Notes: generated by a model not told the origin, from the letters alone. Positions 46,501 through 54,793 are shown, numbered from the stretch's first letter. The stretch is DNA of 64,000 nucleotides from an uncultured Prevotellaceae bacterium (GCA_902775475.1 CACYME010000015.1:1-64000), one strand, 5' to 3'. Numbers and translations are program-made.

Positions 46501-47832
46501 GCGGTAGGGGTCGAAGTCGCCCACGTGCTGGGCATCGCCATGACCATAGCCAGTGGTGGAAAGGCCCTTTCCGTTGTCGTCGATAACCATCGAGCCGTAG
46601 ACAATCTCATCGCGCCCGTCCTCATCGACGTCGGCAATGATGAAGTTGTGATAGCCATTACCGAACCAGGGGCTGTTCTTGTCTTTGCACTGCCAGCGCC
46701 ACTGCTCGCTCCAGGTGTGGCTGGCTTTGTCGAGCTTCATGGCCACCATCTTGTGGCGGGTGTAGATGCCTCGCGCCAGGAAGAGGCTGGCATGGCGTCC
46801 GTCAAGCACGGGTGCACCAAGGAAGTGCTTCGTCGAGCGGTGGCCGTAGCTGTCGCCCCATGCCGAGTTCTCGCTGCTCTCGCCACTCTCCAGGCGGCGC
46901 AGCGGATAGGTGGAGACCTGGTACTTGGCACCCGTCTGGCCGTTCATGTAGATAAGATACTCTGCGCCAGTGTGTGTCCAGGCATATTGCAGGTCGGTGT
47001 GACTGGTCATCTTGTCGCGGGTGTTCACGGTCATGTCGCCGACGGTCCACAGACTGGTCTTGCCGTCGGGGCCGTAGACAATCATGTTGTCGGCTCCGCG
47101 AAGGGCCACCTCGGCCTTGCCGTCCTCATCCCAGTCGTAGGCAATGATGTCGATTTCCGTGGAGTTCATGCTGGCCATGTTGGGGCCGCAGTCGATGCGC
47201 CAGAGAAGCGAAGCCTCGCCCGTCTGCCAGTTGACATCATAGGCGTCGAGCACTACGAACTCGTTGGAGTTCACTGAGTACATTTCGCCCCAGGTGCCGC
47301 TGGCCGATGCGTCGTTGGTGTTCAGGCGCTTGACGATGATTTCCAGCTCGCCGTCGCCGTCGAGGTCAGCCATCTCGGCATCGTTGGGTTCGTAGTGTTC
47401 GCTCACGTCCAGTCCTGCACGGTCGTAGACGGCTGCCAGCCCGATGTCGAGATAGCCCGTGGCCGTGCGACGGTCATCGAGCTTGTAGACATACTGCGTC
47501 CAGGGCTTCACGGGGGCGCATTTTGCCTGCTCCACGCCCTTCACCACGGCAGCCACCTGGTATTGCGTGGTGTTGTAGGCCTGGCTTCCGTCGTTATAGC
47601 AGGTGTTGGTCAGGTTTGAGGCTACGCGCGTACCATCTTTATATAAGTTATACGTCACGTCATAATACTCGTCGGCCAGCCTTCGCCAACTGACAAAATT
47701 GGTTCTGCTGCCACTGGTGCTACCCGTAGGCACGGCCACCAGCCCTCGGTTCAGCGCATCGGTCACGCGCTGTGCCTGCACGCCGCCGCAACATCCAGCA
47801 GTCAGTGCGAGAAGTAGAAATAGTTTTTTCAT
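43570..47832 (-). CDS. Large modular rhamnogalacturonan lyase (PL11) with C-terminal extensions
   Basis: Secreted 1420-residue enzyme cleaving the rhamnogalacturonan I backbone. Signal peptide (about 1-20). The PL11 catalytic domain (about 20-655) shows NRGLVAVPTGSTSGSRTNFVSWR, YLDIGLAAVYDRAGLDVSEHYEPNDAEMADLDGDGELEI and QGDIIGDWREEFVVRCGRN. Residues about 740-830 have autotransporter-type repeat wording (LVKQGDGTLVLP, ETSVWAGTLKFDG). A LamG/jelly-roll-like domain follows (about 1000-1210). The C-terminal tail GLYITNGKKVVIK resembles Bacteroidetes type IX sorting ends. The length is about twice a minimal PL11. Promoter box TATCTTTG at 47867-47874. Confidence 0.88.
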   Translation of the reverse strand: MKKLFLLLALTAGCCGGVQAQRVTDALNRGLVAVPTGSTSGSRTNFVSWRRLADEYYDVTYNLYKDGTRVASNLTNTCYNDGSQAYNTTQYQVAAVVKGVEQAKCAPVKPWTQYVYKLDDRRTATGYLDIGLAAVYDRAGLDVSEHYEPNDAEMADLDGDGELEIIVKRLNTNDASASGTWGEMYSVNSNEFVVLDAYDVNWQTGEASLLWRIDCGPNMASMNSTEIDIIAYDWDEDGKAEVALRGADNMIVYGPDGKTSLWTVGDMTVNTRDKMTSHTDLQYAWTHTGAEYLIYMNGQTGAKYQVSTYPLRRLESGESSENSAWGDSYGHRSTKHFLGAPVLDGRHASLFLARGIYTRHKMVAMKLDKASHTWSEQWRWQCKDKNSPWFGNGYHNFIIADVDEDGRDEIVYGSMVIDDNGKGLSTTGYGHGDAQHVGDFDPYRKGLEFFGCLEEGPYYGFNYRNATTSEVYYKHTAGDDDGRALMANFSDNWPGSLGRSSSSVMMSSVTDQLRSDMGSDAYINYGDLNFRIYFDGDLCSEILDSPGTAKEAKIEKPGVGRLFTSNGCNMNNDSKNTPCFQGDIIGDWREEFVVRCGRNLRVYTTGISTTYSMPCLWFDHQYRQAMVWQMMAYNQPPHLSFFLGEMEGFNVAPPAQTMQGRTEVANGGTIATTNAHLLMAETNDMTVSVTDGAAPYILTVNTPTWVQGTDVDGTTATKVKTDGSIGAKNLPDISTTVYTHTLTGGAFTGAMRLVKQGDGTLVLPKVIEKYTGETSVWAGTLKFDGTLQSSPLWLNRFTTLVSDGGTFSKGITALYASRIVPGGEQNMGSITTSKLTLNYGARLVLDVYPNLKADNINADELVIEAKTGEAWTTYGPQYLAPVVEIVTQSALPDGTYDLGTVGTLTGNVEDIVLEGADNATLKYDEGHLWLVVGTGIADLCPEATITENSLQTTSEGILLPVVDIKPNSFVASDGNTVMPLLTATFTDLEGNTSKADIVDTPYAEDYETATDASAWTNGAGTLELVSGDATFGQYIHHSMAGTNIAANRSAYTLFGKDLSSLTTYNIEFDARLRAGNVADRSVTDFVVMTKGAVIPTTKNIGFDYSNDRCNAAGTKYLFRMKAANSQNFTINETTALTVAAEWTHFVIAVDVEARTATYTLTQAGTTIGSGVFTIPTGTSCEAYGLFVLDGRGYGESMFDNIRIYRTDRYGYAFEQPGTLTVTAASEGHIASETTYNADFVGVQIGNAGYTSFGCNYALDLSSAGLEAAYVVTEYSGNSVHLEPVSEAPAATGLLLKGEAATYRLPIVTMAEVPAQNMLVAVTDAEGYAVDSDDIYALANMSQGVGFYLCTQGVVVPAGKAYLPLPAATRSFIGFDEGVTTGVADLPQADGQQRYFTPTGIWVATPSKGLYITNGKKVVIK

Positions 47833-47866
47833 CTGTCCTTTTTGTTAGATTAGTCCAATATGGCTG

Positions 47867-47874
47867 CAAAGATA
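47867..47874 (-). promoter_or_regulatory. -7 promoter box of PL11 lyase gene
   Basis: TATCTTTG on the minus strand, 34 bp before the ATG. Confidence 0.6.
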
Positions 47875-47957
47875 CAATTATTTTTTCAAACGGCCAAAAA
47901 ACAAGATGATTATCCCAAAGTGTACCACCGGATTTGTTTCTAAATTATTGTTAATAT

Positions 47958-48366
47958 TGTTCCGAAAAAGAACACTCGACCCCTTCAAATTTTCGAAAAT
48001 TCTGCGCGAGAAAATTTTGGGCCGAAAATGAGCGAATTTTGAGGGGTTTCGCTAAATGGTTGGAATATAGGCATTTATGATTATTTTAGCGAAAAAAGGC
48101 GGCGGAAGGCTGAAAAAAAGTCAACGCCAAATTTTCAAAAGGCGTTGACTTTTGAAAATTTGGCGTGCTTACAGAACAGAGGTCGAGGCAAAAAAATGGC
48201 AAAAAAACGCTAAAAATTTGCGCAGAACGGATATGGATGTGCAAGAATTAACTTATTTTAATTCTCGTCGGCGAGTCGAAACAGCTCCACGAAGACTAAA
48301 AAAGGGTTATCTTCGAGCCAGAATCACGTCTCAAGGTGAACTTTTTTAGTGGTGATTTTGAACACT
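47958..48366 (+). repeat. Dispersed interlocking-hairpin repeat, copy 3
   Basis: About 409 bp in the spacer between PL11 and hsp20. The left end AAGAACACTCGACCCC matches copy 2, and the right end GGTGATTTTGAACACT matches the family terminus. The GCGCGAGAAAATTTT and GCGAATTTTGAG blocks are conserved. The core at 48117-48167 is perfect: AAAAGTCAACGCC, CGCCAAATTTTCAAAAG, GGCGTTGACTTTT and CTTTTGAAAATTTGGCG. A 65-codon frame to its right is not conserved in the other copies. Confidence 0.8.
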
Positions 48367-48434
48367 ACTTTTGGAACATTCCACAAGTGAGTACCGTCAT
48401 AAATAACGACAATCGCTGACTTCTACCACAAAAA

Positions 48435-48480
48435 AATCATGGCCGATGTACGCCGGGGTACATCGACCATGATCATCAAT
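48435..48480 (-). terminator. Terminator of hsp20
   Basis: A near-perfect palindrome: ATCATGG-CGATGTAC and its complement around GCCGGG. On the minus strand it is followed by TTTTTTT, just past the hsp20 stop. Confidence 0.8.
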
Positions 48481-48504
48481 TGACTTTGAGCGATGATGCG
48501 GCCT

Positions 48505-48930
48505 TTAGCCGATTTCAATCTGGCGGCTCACCTTCACCTTCTGCTCCTCATGCTTGGGAAGCTCTACGGTCAGCACGCCGTGCTCAACGCGAGCCTTGAT
48601 CTGCTCCTTCTCAACGTCGTCGGGCAGTATGAGCGTCTGCTCGAAGCGAGAGTATGAGAATTCGCGGCGCAGGTAGCGGGCGCTCTTGTCTTCCTCCTTT
48701 TTCTCGTCCTTCTTCTCCATCTTGATCATCAGGTTGCCCTCATCGTTGATGTGCACGTTGAAGTCTTCCTTCCTCATTCCCGGTGCAGCCAGCTCCACGA
48801 AATAGGCCTTGTCGGTTTCCTTAACGTTGATGGCCGGAGCGGTTGCGCTTGCCTTCGGCATGAATTCTGTATCAAACAGATCGTTGAACACTGCGGGAAT
48901 CCAGTTGTTTGTTCTCATCATTGGCATCAT
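48505..48930 (-). CDS. Small heat shock protein, Hsp20/alpha-crystallin family
   Basis: ATP-independent holdase chaperone. 141 residues: short N-terminal region (MMPMMRTNNWIPAVFNDLFD), the alpha-crystallin domain from about residue 33 (APAINVKETDKAYFVELAAPGMRKEDFNVHI) to HGVLTVELPK, and a short C-terminal tail. A Lys/Glu-rich loop (EKKDEKKEEDK) interrupts the domain, usual in Bacteroidetes. A full AGGAGG sequence lies 8 nt before the ATG, rare in this phylum and suggestive of strong translation. Single gene with its own terminator. Confidence 0.95.
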   Translation of the reverse strand: MMPMMRTNNWIPAVFNDLFDTEFMPKASATAPAINVKETDKAYFVELAAPGMRKEDFNVHINDEGNLMIKMEKKDEKKEEDKSARYLRREFSYSRFEQTLILPDDVEKEQIKARVEHGVLTVELPKHEEQKVKVSRQIEIG

Positions 48931-48938
48931 AGTTTTGT

Positions 48939-48944
48939 CCTCCT
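48939..48944 (-). promoter_or_regulatory. Consensus Shine-Dalgarno of hsp20
   Basis: AGGAGG on the minus strand with 8-nt spacing to the ATG at 48930 (11 nt to the second ATG). Most other genes in the window have A/T-rich leaders without such a site. Confidence 0.7.
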
Positions 48945-49142
48945 AATTTTGTTTTATTTGTTATACATTTTTGGTTTTCTTTTCAAGCCCCTCTTTTCAG
49001 CGGCGCTCACTTAGTAAGATGCAACAACGATGCCAGTCCGCACAACAATGCCAAGATGTCAGATTATGCAGACAGATTGTCATATATGCCGCTACTGAAA
49101 GTTTTTTTTAGATAAAAGGTTGGCCGATTCGATTATTTTTGC

Positions 49143-49150
49143 TATCTTTG
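49143..49150 (+). promoter_or_regulatory. -7 promoter box of 89-residue protein gene
   Basis: TATCTTTG, 28 nt before the ATG at 49179. Confidence 0.6.
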
Positions 49151-49178
49151 CGGTTGAACAATAAAAACAACGAAAAAG

Positions 49179-49448
49179 ATGGCAAACAAGAGAACGTTAA
49201 AACACGCCATTAACGGCATTTGCGAAGAGTTGTTTGTAGAGTGCGTGGCCGCATCGCTCTACGGAACGGAAAAACACGAGGAAAACTCCGACGCGCTGCT
49301 TTCCACCATCCTGAAGTTGCAGGCCGACTTCATCAGCAGGGTGTCGCATCCCGAGCCAGGCATGCCCGCAAAAGAGTACTACAAAGACCTGCGCAACAAG
49401 TTTGCGGCCCAGGCAAGTGAAGTGGCAGACCAAATAAGTAATCTGTAA
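49179..49448 (+). CDS. Small helical cytoplasmic protein of unknown function
   Basis: 89 residues, predicted mainly alpha-helical (KHAINGICEELFVECVAASLYG, then DALLSTILKLQADFISRV), no signal peptide. I recognise no domain. It has a clear promoter box and stands 20 bp before the PlsC-like gene, probably in one transcript with it and the following secreted protein. Confidence 0.65.
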   Translation: MANKRTLKHAINGICEELFVECVAASLYGTEKHEENSDALLSTILKLQADFISRVSHPEPGMPAKEYYKDLRNKFAAQASEVADQISNL

Positions 49449-49468
49449 GGCGAAACACCTCACACGCA

Positions 49469-50035
49469 ATGTGGAAAAAACTCAGTAATTGGCTGCTGTA
49501 TAAGCGCATGGGCTGGACCTCGCAGACGACAGAAGCCATTCCCGACAAGTGTATCATCTGCCTGGCACCGCACACCAGCAACTGGGACTTTCTCATCGGT
49601 CAGCTCTACAACCGTGCACACGGTCTGCGGAGCAATTTCCTGATGAAGAAAGAATGGTTCTTCTGGCCCTTGGGACCCCTGTTTAAGAAGATGGGGGGCA
49701 TTCCCGTCTATCGCCAGAAGCACACGAGCATGACCGACACGCTGGCCGAGACCATCCGCAGGACCGACCACTTCCGCCTGTGCATCACCCCAGAAGGGAC
49801 ACGCTCACGTGTGGAAGAGTGGAAGAAAGGCTTCTACTTTATAGCCCAGAAAGCCGGTATTCCCATTCTGCTCTTCGGCCTCGACTACGAGCAGAAACTC
49901 ATCAGATGCACCAAGACGATTGTGCCCACAGGTGACCTGGAGACGGACATGCGCAACATTAAACTATACTACAAAGACTTCAAAGGGCGCAAACCAGAGA
50001 ATTTCACAACGGGCATTTCTTCTGAGGAGAAATAG
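49469..50035 (+). CDS. PlsC-like 1-acyl-glycerol-3-phosphate acyltransferase family protein
   Basis: 188 residues with the acyltransferase motifs H(X)4D (His35 to Asp40 in APHTSNWDF) and PEGTRS (108-113). These match the PlsC/LPLAT superfamily, which acylates lysophospholipids or related acceptors at the inner membrane. It is shorter than classical PlsC (about 240) and lacks an N-terminal membrane helix, resembling the short LPLAT proteins common in Bacteroidetes. Acceptor not predictable. Confidence 0.85.
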   Translation: MWKKLSNWLLYKRMGWTSQTTEAIPDKCIICLAPHTSNWDFLIGQLYNRAHGLRSNFLMKKEWFFWPLGPLFKKMGGIPVYRQKHTSMTDTLAETIRRTDHFRLCITPEGTRSRVEEWKKGFYFIAQKAGIPILLFGLDYEQKLIRCTKTIVPTGDLETDMRNIKLYYKDFKGRKPENFTTGISSEEK

Positions 50036-50084
50036 CCAGAGCGCTCCATCACAACAAGAACAATAGAACAAGAAGGTAAGAAGA

Positions 50085-52682
50085 ATGAATTGTATCAGGA
50101 ATATTTGCATGACATTGGCTATTGCCCCCCTTTCGCTGCTCCCTGTGGCAGCACAGACCAACTGGGGCAAGACCGAACATAAGGGTGAGCCGTGGGTGAA
50201 AAACGTATCGCTCCCCTACTCCATTGACCGTGGCCTTCAGGGGCACCACCTGTCGCTATGGGCCAGTCACGGGCGCTATTACGACCAAAGCAAAGGCCAG
50301 TGGCGCTGGCAAAGACCCGCCTTGTTCTGCACCACTGAGGACCTTTTTACACAGACCATCGTAGTGCCTTATCTCATCCCGATGCTTGAAAACGCCGGTG
50401 CCGTGGTGTTCACTCCGCGAGAACGCGACTGGCAGCGCCATGAGGTCGTCGTCGACAACGACCCGACGAACTCGCTGGTGGCCTTCCGCTACGAGGAGAG
50501 CTACTTCCGCAACGCATGGCAGCAAGCTCCGCAGAAGGGGTTTGCCATGCACGATGGCAACTACCGCGACGGCGAGAATCCTTTTGAGGCAGGAACGGCA
50601 CGAATGGCCGAGACCACGAAGAGCAAGAACAAGGCCAGCGAGGTGAGCTATCAGCCCAACCTGCCCGAAGAGGGGCGCTACGCCGTCTACGTGAGTTACC
50701 AGACGGTGCCTGGGAGCATCGACGATGCTCACTACACCGTGTGGCACAAAGGAATGCCGACAGAGTTCCACGTCAACCAGCAGATGGGCGGCTCCACGTG
50801 GGTCTATCTGGGAACATTCGACTTCGATGCCGGCATGTCACTTGGCAACCGTGTGGTGGTGTCGAACCTAAGCAACCACAAGGGCGTAGTCACAACCGAT
50901 GCCGTACGCTTTGGCGGAGGTATGGGCAACATCGCCCGCGGTGGGCGCTCCAGCGGATTCCCGCGTTGTCTTGAAGGAGCACGCTACTATGCCCAGTGGG
51001 CCGGCATGCCCTATGACGTCTATAGCTTCCGGCAGGGCCAGAACGACTATGCCGACGATATCAATGTGCGCTCCTACATGACCAATCTGCTCTGTGGCGG
51101 GTCGGCCTATGCCCCTGATTCCACAGGGCGCAACGTTCCCATCGAGCTGTCGCTGGCCGTTCACAGCGATGCTGGCTATACCGAAACAGGGCTGGGTGTC
51201 TACGGAACGCTCTCCATCTGCACCACTGGCTATGGACAGCCCACGCTGGCAACAGGACTGAGCCGTGACGCTTCGAAAGAGCTGGCCACTGCCCTGCTGA
51301 ACAACACGACGAACGACCTGCAAGAGCGTTTTGGCGAATGGAAGCTGCGCAAGCTCTACGACCGCAACTACTCTGAGACGCGCCTGCCCATCGTCCCCAG
51401 TTCCATCATCGAGACCTTGTCGCACCAGAATTTCGGCGACATGCGCTATGGACAAGACCCCAACTTCCGCTTCTGGATGGCCCGCTCCATCTACAAGACG
51501 CTGCTGCGCTTCGTGACCTCCCATCACGGCGACAAGTGCGTCGTCTCGCCGCTCACACCCGACCACTTCCATTGCGAATTCACCGACAAGAAAGGCGAGG
51601 TGCGGCTGAGCTGGCAGGGACTCATCGACAGACAGGAGAAGAGTTCTGAGCCTACCGGATACATATTATATATAGCACAGGACGACAACGATTTTGACAA
51701 TGGCACGCCGCTCCGCGGCACGTCGTGTAACGTCAAGCTGAAGCCTGGCGTGCTCTACAGCTTCCGCGTGAGGGCCATCAACGAGGGCGGACAGAGTTTC
51801 CCCACTGAGGTGCTCTCGGCCTACTATAACCCGACAGCCCAGCATACGGCACTGATTGTGAACGGCTTCCACCGCCTTTCGTCTCCCGCCATCAGTCGTC
51901 GCGGGCAGGGGTTCGACCTGGATGAAGACCCAGGCGTCACCTACGGACGTACGGCAGGACTGCTGGGGCGCCAGCTGGTGTTCGACACCTCAAAGATGGG
52001 AATCGAAGACTCCACAGGACTGGGATTCTCCAGTAGTGAGCTGGCCGGTCATTTCATTGCAGGCAACGACTTCAACTATGTACGCACTCATGCAAAGAGC
52101 ATCGCCGCTACTGGGCGTTTTAGCCTCGTCAGTGCTTCGGCCCAGGCTGTGGAGAGCCGCCAGCTCCCGCTATCTCGTTATGCCGTGGTTGACTTGCTAT
52201 TAGGACTGGAACGCAATGACGGCCACAGCCTGGTGCCTTACAAATCATTCAGCATGCCCATGCAGGAGCTGTTGCGCAGCTATGCCCAGGGGCATGGCAA
52301 TCTGCTCGTCAGCGGAGCTTACATAGGTACGGACATGACCACCCCAACGGAACGGCAGTTCCTGGCCGACGTGCTGAAGGTGACCTACAGCGGTACCTAC
52401 CGCGAACCCAGCGGACTCGTCAGCGGAATGGGCACATCGTTCAGCTTCTATCACCAATTGAACGAGCAGCACTATGCCGCCACGAGTGCCGACGTGCTCA
52501 TGCCGGCCGTGCAGGGGGCTTTCCCCACAATGGCTTATGCCAACGGAACGAGTGCCGCCGTCGCCTACGGAGGCGCAGACTACCGTGCATTCACCATGGG
52601 CTTCCCCCTGGAATGCATCACCGACCGACAGCTGCAGGCTGCCATCATGCAAGGAATTCTAAACTACCTAATACCCAACTGA
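50085..52682 (+). CDS. Secreted amidase-like protein with golvesin-type domain and FnIII module
   Basis: 865 residues with a signal peptide (about 1-23). An N-acetylmuramoyl-L-alanine amidase-like fold appears split: the first part holds LSLWASHGRYYD near 60 and EDLFTQTIVVPYLIPMLENAGA, the later part IELSLAVHSDAGY near 370. Between them sits a golvesin-C-terminal-like beta domain (YQPNLPEEGRYAVYVSYQT...TTDAVRFGGGMGN, about 188-285). A fibronectin type III-like module follows (about 505-585), then a Bacteroidetes-type C-terminal region. Relatives are often annotated xanthan lyase, a name without support here. The true substrate, peptidoglycan or polysaccharide, is open. Confidence 0.7.
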   Translation: MNCIRNICMTLAIAPLSLLPVAAQTNWGKTEHKGEPWVKNVSLPYSIDRGLQGHHLSLWASHGRYYDQSKGQWRWQRPALFCTTEDLFTQTIVVPYLIPMLENAGAVVFTPRERDWQRHEVVVDNDPTNSLVAFRYEESYFRNAWQQAPQKGFAMHDGNYRDGENPFEAGTARMAETTKSKNKASEVSYQPNLPEEGRYAVYVSYQTVPGSIDDAHYTVWHKGMPTEFHVNQQMGGSTWVYLGTFDFDAGMSLGNRVVVSNLSNHKGVVTTDAVRFGGGMGNIARGGRSSGFPRCLEGARYYAQWAGMPYDVYSFRQGQNDYADDINVRSYMTNLLCGGSAYAPDSTGRNVPIELSLAVHSDAGYTETGLGVYGTLSICTTGYGQPTLATGLSRDASKELATALLNNTTNDLQERFGEWKLRKLYDRNYSETRLPIVPSSIIETLSHQNFGDMRYGQDPNFRFWMARSIYKTLLRFVTSHHGDKCVVSPLTPDHFHCEFTDKKGEVRLSWQGLIDRQEKSSEPTGYILYIAQDDNDFDNGTPLRGTSCNVKLKPGVLYSFRVRAINEGGQSFPTEVLSAYYNPTAQHTALIVNGFHRLSSPAISRRGQGFDLDEDPGVTYGRTAGLLGRQLVFDTSKMGIEDSTGLGFSSSELAGHFIAGNDFNYVRTHAKSIAATGRFSLVSASAQAVESRQLPLSRYAVVDLLLGLERNDGHSLVPYKSFSMPMQELLRSYAQGHGNLLVSGAYIGTDMTTPTERQFLADVLKVTYSGTYREPSGLVSGMGTSFSFYHQLNEQHYAATSADVLMPAVQGAFPTMAYANGTSAAVAYGGADYRAFTMGFPLECITDRQLQAAIMQGILNYLIPN

Positions 52683-52686
52683 TAAC

Positions 52687-53004
52687 ATGGCAAAGATTCA
52701 AGCAAACCCATCAGGGACAAGAAGCATCGAGGTGAGCGAGGCTCATCTGGAAACACTCGGCAGATACCAGCTCTTGCGCGACCTGGTTGATTCCCACGGA
52801 TTTGTCGACGAGGATGTGCTCGACAAACTGAAGATGAACATTCGCTCGCTGCTGGAGTCGGAGGCTGGTCACGACAAAGAACTGCTCGACCTATGCCTCG
52901 ACGTGGTGTACAATCCCAACATGAAAGCCTTCGGACTGCAACAGCTCTATCAGCTCTACCTGGAGTGGCAGCAGAAGCACACCGAGACCGCAGAAGCGCA
53001 ATAA
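52687..53004 (+). CDS. Small protein of unknown function upstream of ygiQ
   Basis: 105 residues, helical and acidic, no signal peptide. It begins 4 bp after the amidase-like gene and ends 28 bp before the YgiQ start, suggesting co-transcription. Repeated leucine-rich helical turns (LLDLCLDVVYNPNMKAFGLQQLYQLYLEWQQ) suggest a helical bundle. No family recognised. Confidence 0.65.
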   Translation: MAKIQANPSGTRSIEVSEAHLETLGRYQLLRDLVDSHGFVDEDVLDKLKMNIRSLLESEAGHDKELLDLCLDVVYNPNMKAFGLQQLYQLYLEWQQKHTETAEAQ

Positions 53005-53032
53005 ACCGCGGATGCGCAACTAATAAGTGACG

Positions 53033-54793
53033 ATGGATTATAAACTGACAGATTTCCTGCCAACAACAAAGAAGGAGCTGGAACTGAGGGGATGGGACTA
53101 CGTCGACGTCATCCTGTTCTCCGGCGATGCCTATGTGGACCATCCGTCCTTCGGCGTGGCGGTCATCGGTCGCACGCTCGAAGCTGCTGGCTATCGGGTG
53201 GCAATCGTTCCGCAGCCCGACTGGCACGGTGATTTCCGCGACTTCCGCAAGCTGGGGCGTCCGCGACTGTTCTTCGGCATCTCCCCCGGCTGCATGGACT
53301 CAATGGTAAACAAATACACCGCAGCCCGCCGGCTGCGCTCGGAGGATGCCTACAGTCCTGACGGACGGCACGACATGCGCCCCGAATACCCAACCATTGT
53401 CTACAGCAAGATTCTGCGGCAGCTCTATCCCGATGTACCCATCGTCCTTGGCGGAATTGAAGCATCGCTACGCCGACTGACACACTACGACTACTGGCAA
53501 GACCGCCTGCGCCCTTGCATTCTCTGCGACGCACCCGCCGACCTCATCACCTATGGCATGGGCGAGAAAACCACTCTGCAACTGGCACAGCGACTTGCCG
53601 ATGGTGAGCCCATCAGCAGCATTACCGACCTGCCTCAGACGGTCTACATACGACCAGCCAGCCAGATTCCTGATGATATAGGCCCCGACGACATTGTGCT
53701 ACACAGCCATGAGGAGTGTCTGCGCGACAAACGCCTGCAAGCCGAGAACTTCCGCCACATTGAGGAGCAGTCGAACATGATCCATGCCCATCGGCTCATA
53801 CAACACGTGGAGCTGAGTGGAGGGAGTGTGATCGTCAACCCTCCACATCCACCCATGACCACCGCAGAGCTTGATGCCTCGTTCGACCTGCCTTACACGC
53901 GCTTGCCCCACCCCAAATACAAAGGCAAGCGCATTCCCGCCTACGAGATGATTAAGCATTCCGTCAACATCCATCGCGGATGCTTCGGCGGATGCGCCTT
54001 CTGCACCATCTCGGCCCATCAAGGCAAGTTTGTTGTCTGCCGTTCAAAGGAGAGCATCCTGCGCGAGGTGAAGCAAGTGATTCAGATGGACGACTTCAAA
54101 GGCTATCTCAGCGACCTGGGTGGGCCATCGGCCAACATGTACGGAATGCACGGTCGCAATTTGAAGGCATGCGAGCGCTGTCGCCGCCCCAGCTGCATCC
54201 ATCCGGAGATATGTCCCAATCTCGACACCAATCATCAGCGTTTGCTCGATGTCTACCATGCTGTAGACGCTCTGCCAGGCATCAAGAAAAGTTTCATTGG
54301 CAGTGGCGTGCGCTACGATCTCATTCTCCACAAGAGCAAGGACGAGGCCACCAACCGAAGTGCCCGCGACTATGCCCGCGAGCTGATTACCCGCCACGTT
54401 AGTGGCCGTCTGAAGGTGGCCCCCGAGCATACAAGCGACCAGGTGCTCTACCTCATGCGCAAGCCGCCCTTCCACCTCTTCCAGCAGTTCAAGCGGCTCT
54501 TCGATACCATTTGCCGCGAGGAAGGAATCCGCCAGCAAATCATTCCCTATTTCATTTCCTCGCATCCCGGATGTCGCAATCAGGACATGGCTGGCTTGGC
54601 CGACATTACCCGCAAGATGGGCTACCGCCTGGAGCAGGTGCAGGATTTCACTCCCACCCCCATGACCGTAGCCACCGAAATGTATTATACAGGCCTTGAC
54701 CCATACACCATGAAGCCCGTCTACGTGGCTCGCACTCCCCAGCAGAAGCAGGCACAGAACCAATACTTCTTCTGGTACAAGAGACCCCATTGA
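53033..54793 (+). CDS. YgiQ family radical SAM protein
   Basis: 586 residues. N-terminal UPF0313 region (FLPTTKKELELRGWDYVDVILFSGDAYVDHPSFG) resembles a B12-binding-like fold. The radical SAM cluster motif is Cys317, Cys321, Cys324 in HRGCFGGCAFCTI. Later family blocks: DLGGPSANMYGMHG, FIGSGVRYDL, LKVAPEHTSDQVL and a C-terminal TPTPMTVATEMYYTG. The reaction of YgiQ is not established to my knowledge. ATG 53033 is preferred over GTG 53027; two codons' difference. Confidence 0.92.
   Translation: MDYKLTDFLPTTKKELELRGWDYVDVILFSGDAYVDHPSFGVAVIGRTLEAAGYRVAIVPQPDWHGDFRDFRKLGRPRLFFGISPGCMDSMVNKYTAARRLRSEDAYSPDGRHDMRPEYPTIVYSKILRQLYPDVPIVLGGIEASLRRLTHYDYWQDRLRPCILCDAPADLITYGMGEKTTLQLAQRLADGEPISSITDLPQTVYIRPASQIPDDIGPDDIVLHSHEECLRDKRLQAENFRHIEEQSNMIHAHRLIQHVELSGGSVIVNPPHPPMTTAELDASFDLPYTRLPHPKYKGKRIPAYEMIKHSVNIHRGCFGGCAFCTISAHQGKFVVCRSKESILREVKQVIQMDDFKGYLSDLGGPSANMYGMHGRNLKACERCRRPSCIHPEICPNLDTNHQRLLDVYHAVDALPGIKKSFIGSGVRYDLILHKSKDEATNRSARDYARELITRHVSGRLKVAPEHTSDQVLYLMRKPPFHLFQQFKRLFDTICREEGIRQQIIPYFISSHPGCRNQDMAGLADITRKMGYRLEQVQDFTPTPMTVATEMYYTGLDPYTMKPVYVARTPQQKQAQNQYFFWYKRPH

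Noticed and set aside
48152..48349. Short open frames to the right of the hairpin in each interlocking-hairpin repeat copy (60-107 codons)
   Set aside because: Frame relative to the core differs among copies and the peptides do not align beyond a few residues encoded by the shared AAAAAACGC segment.
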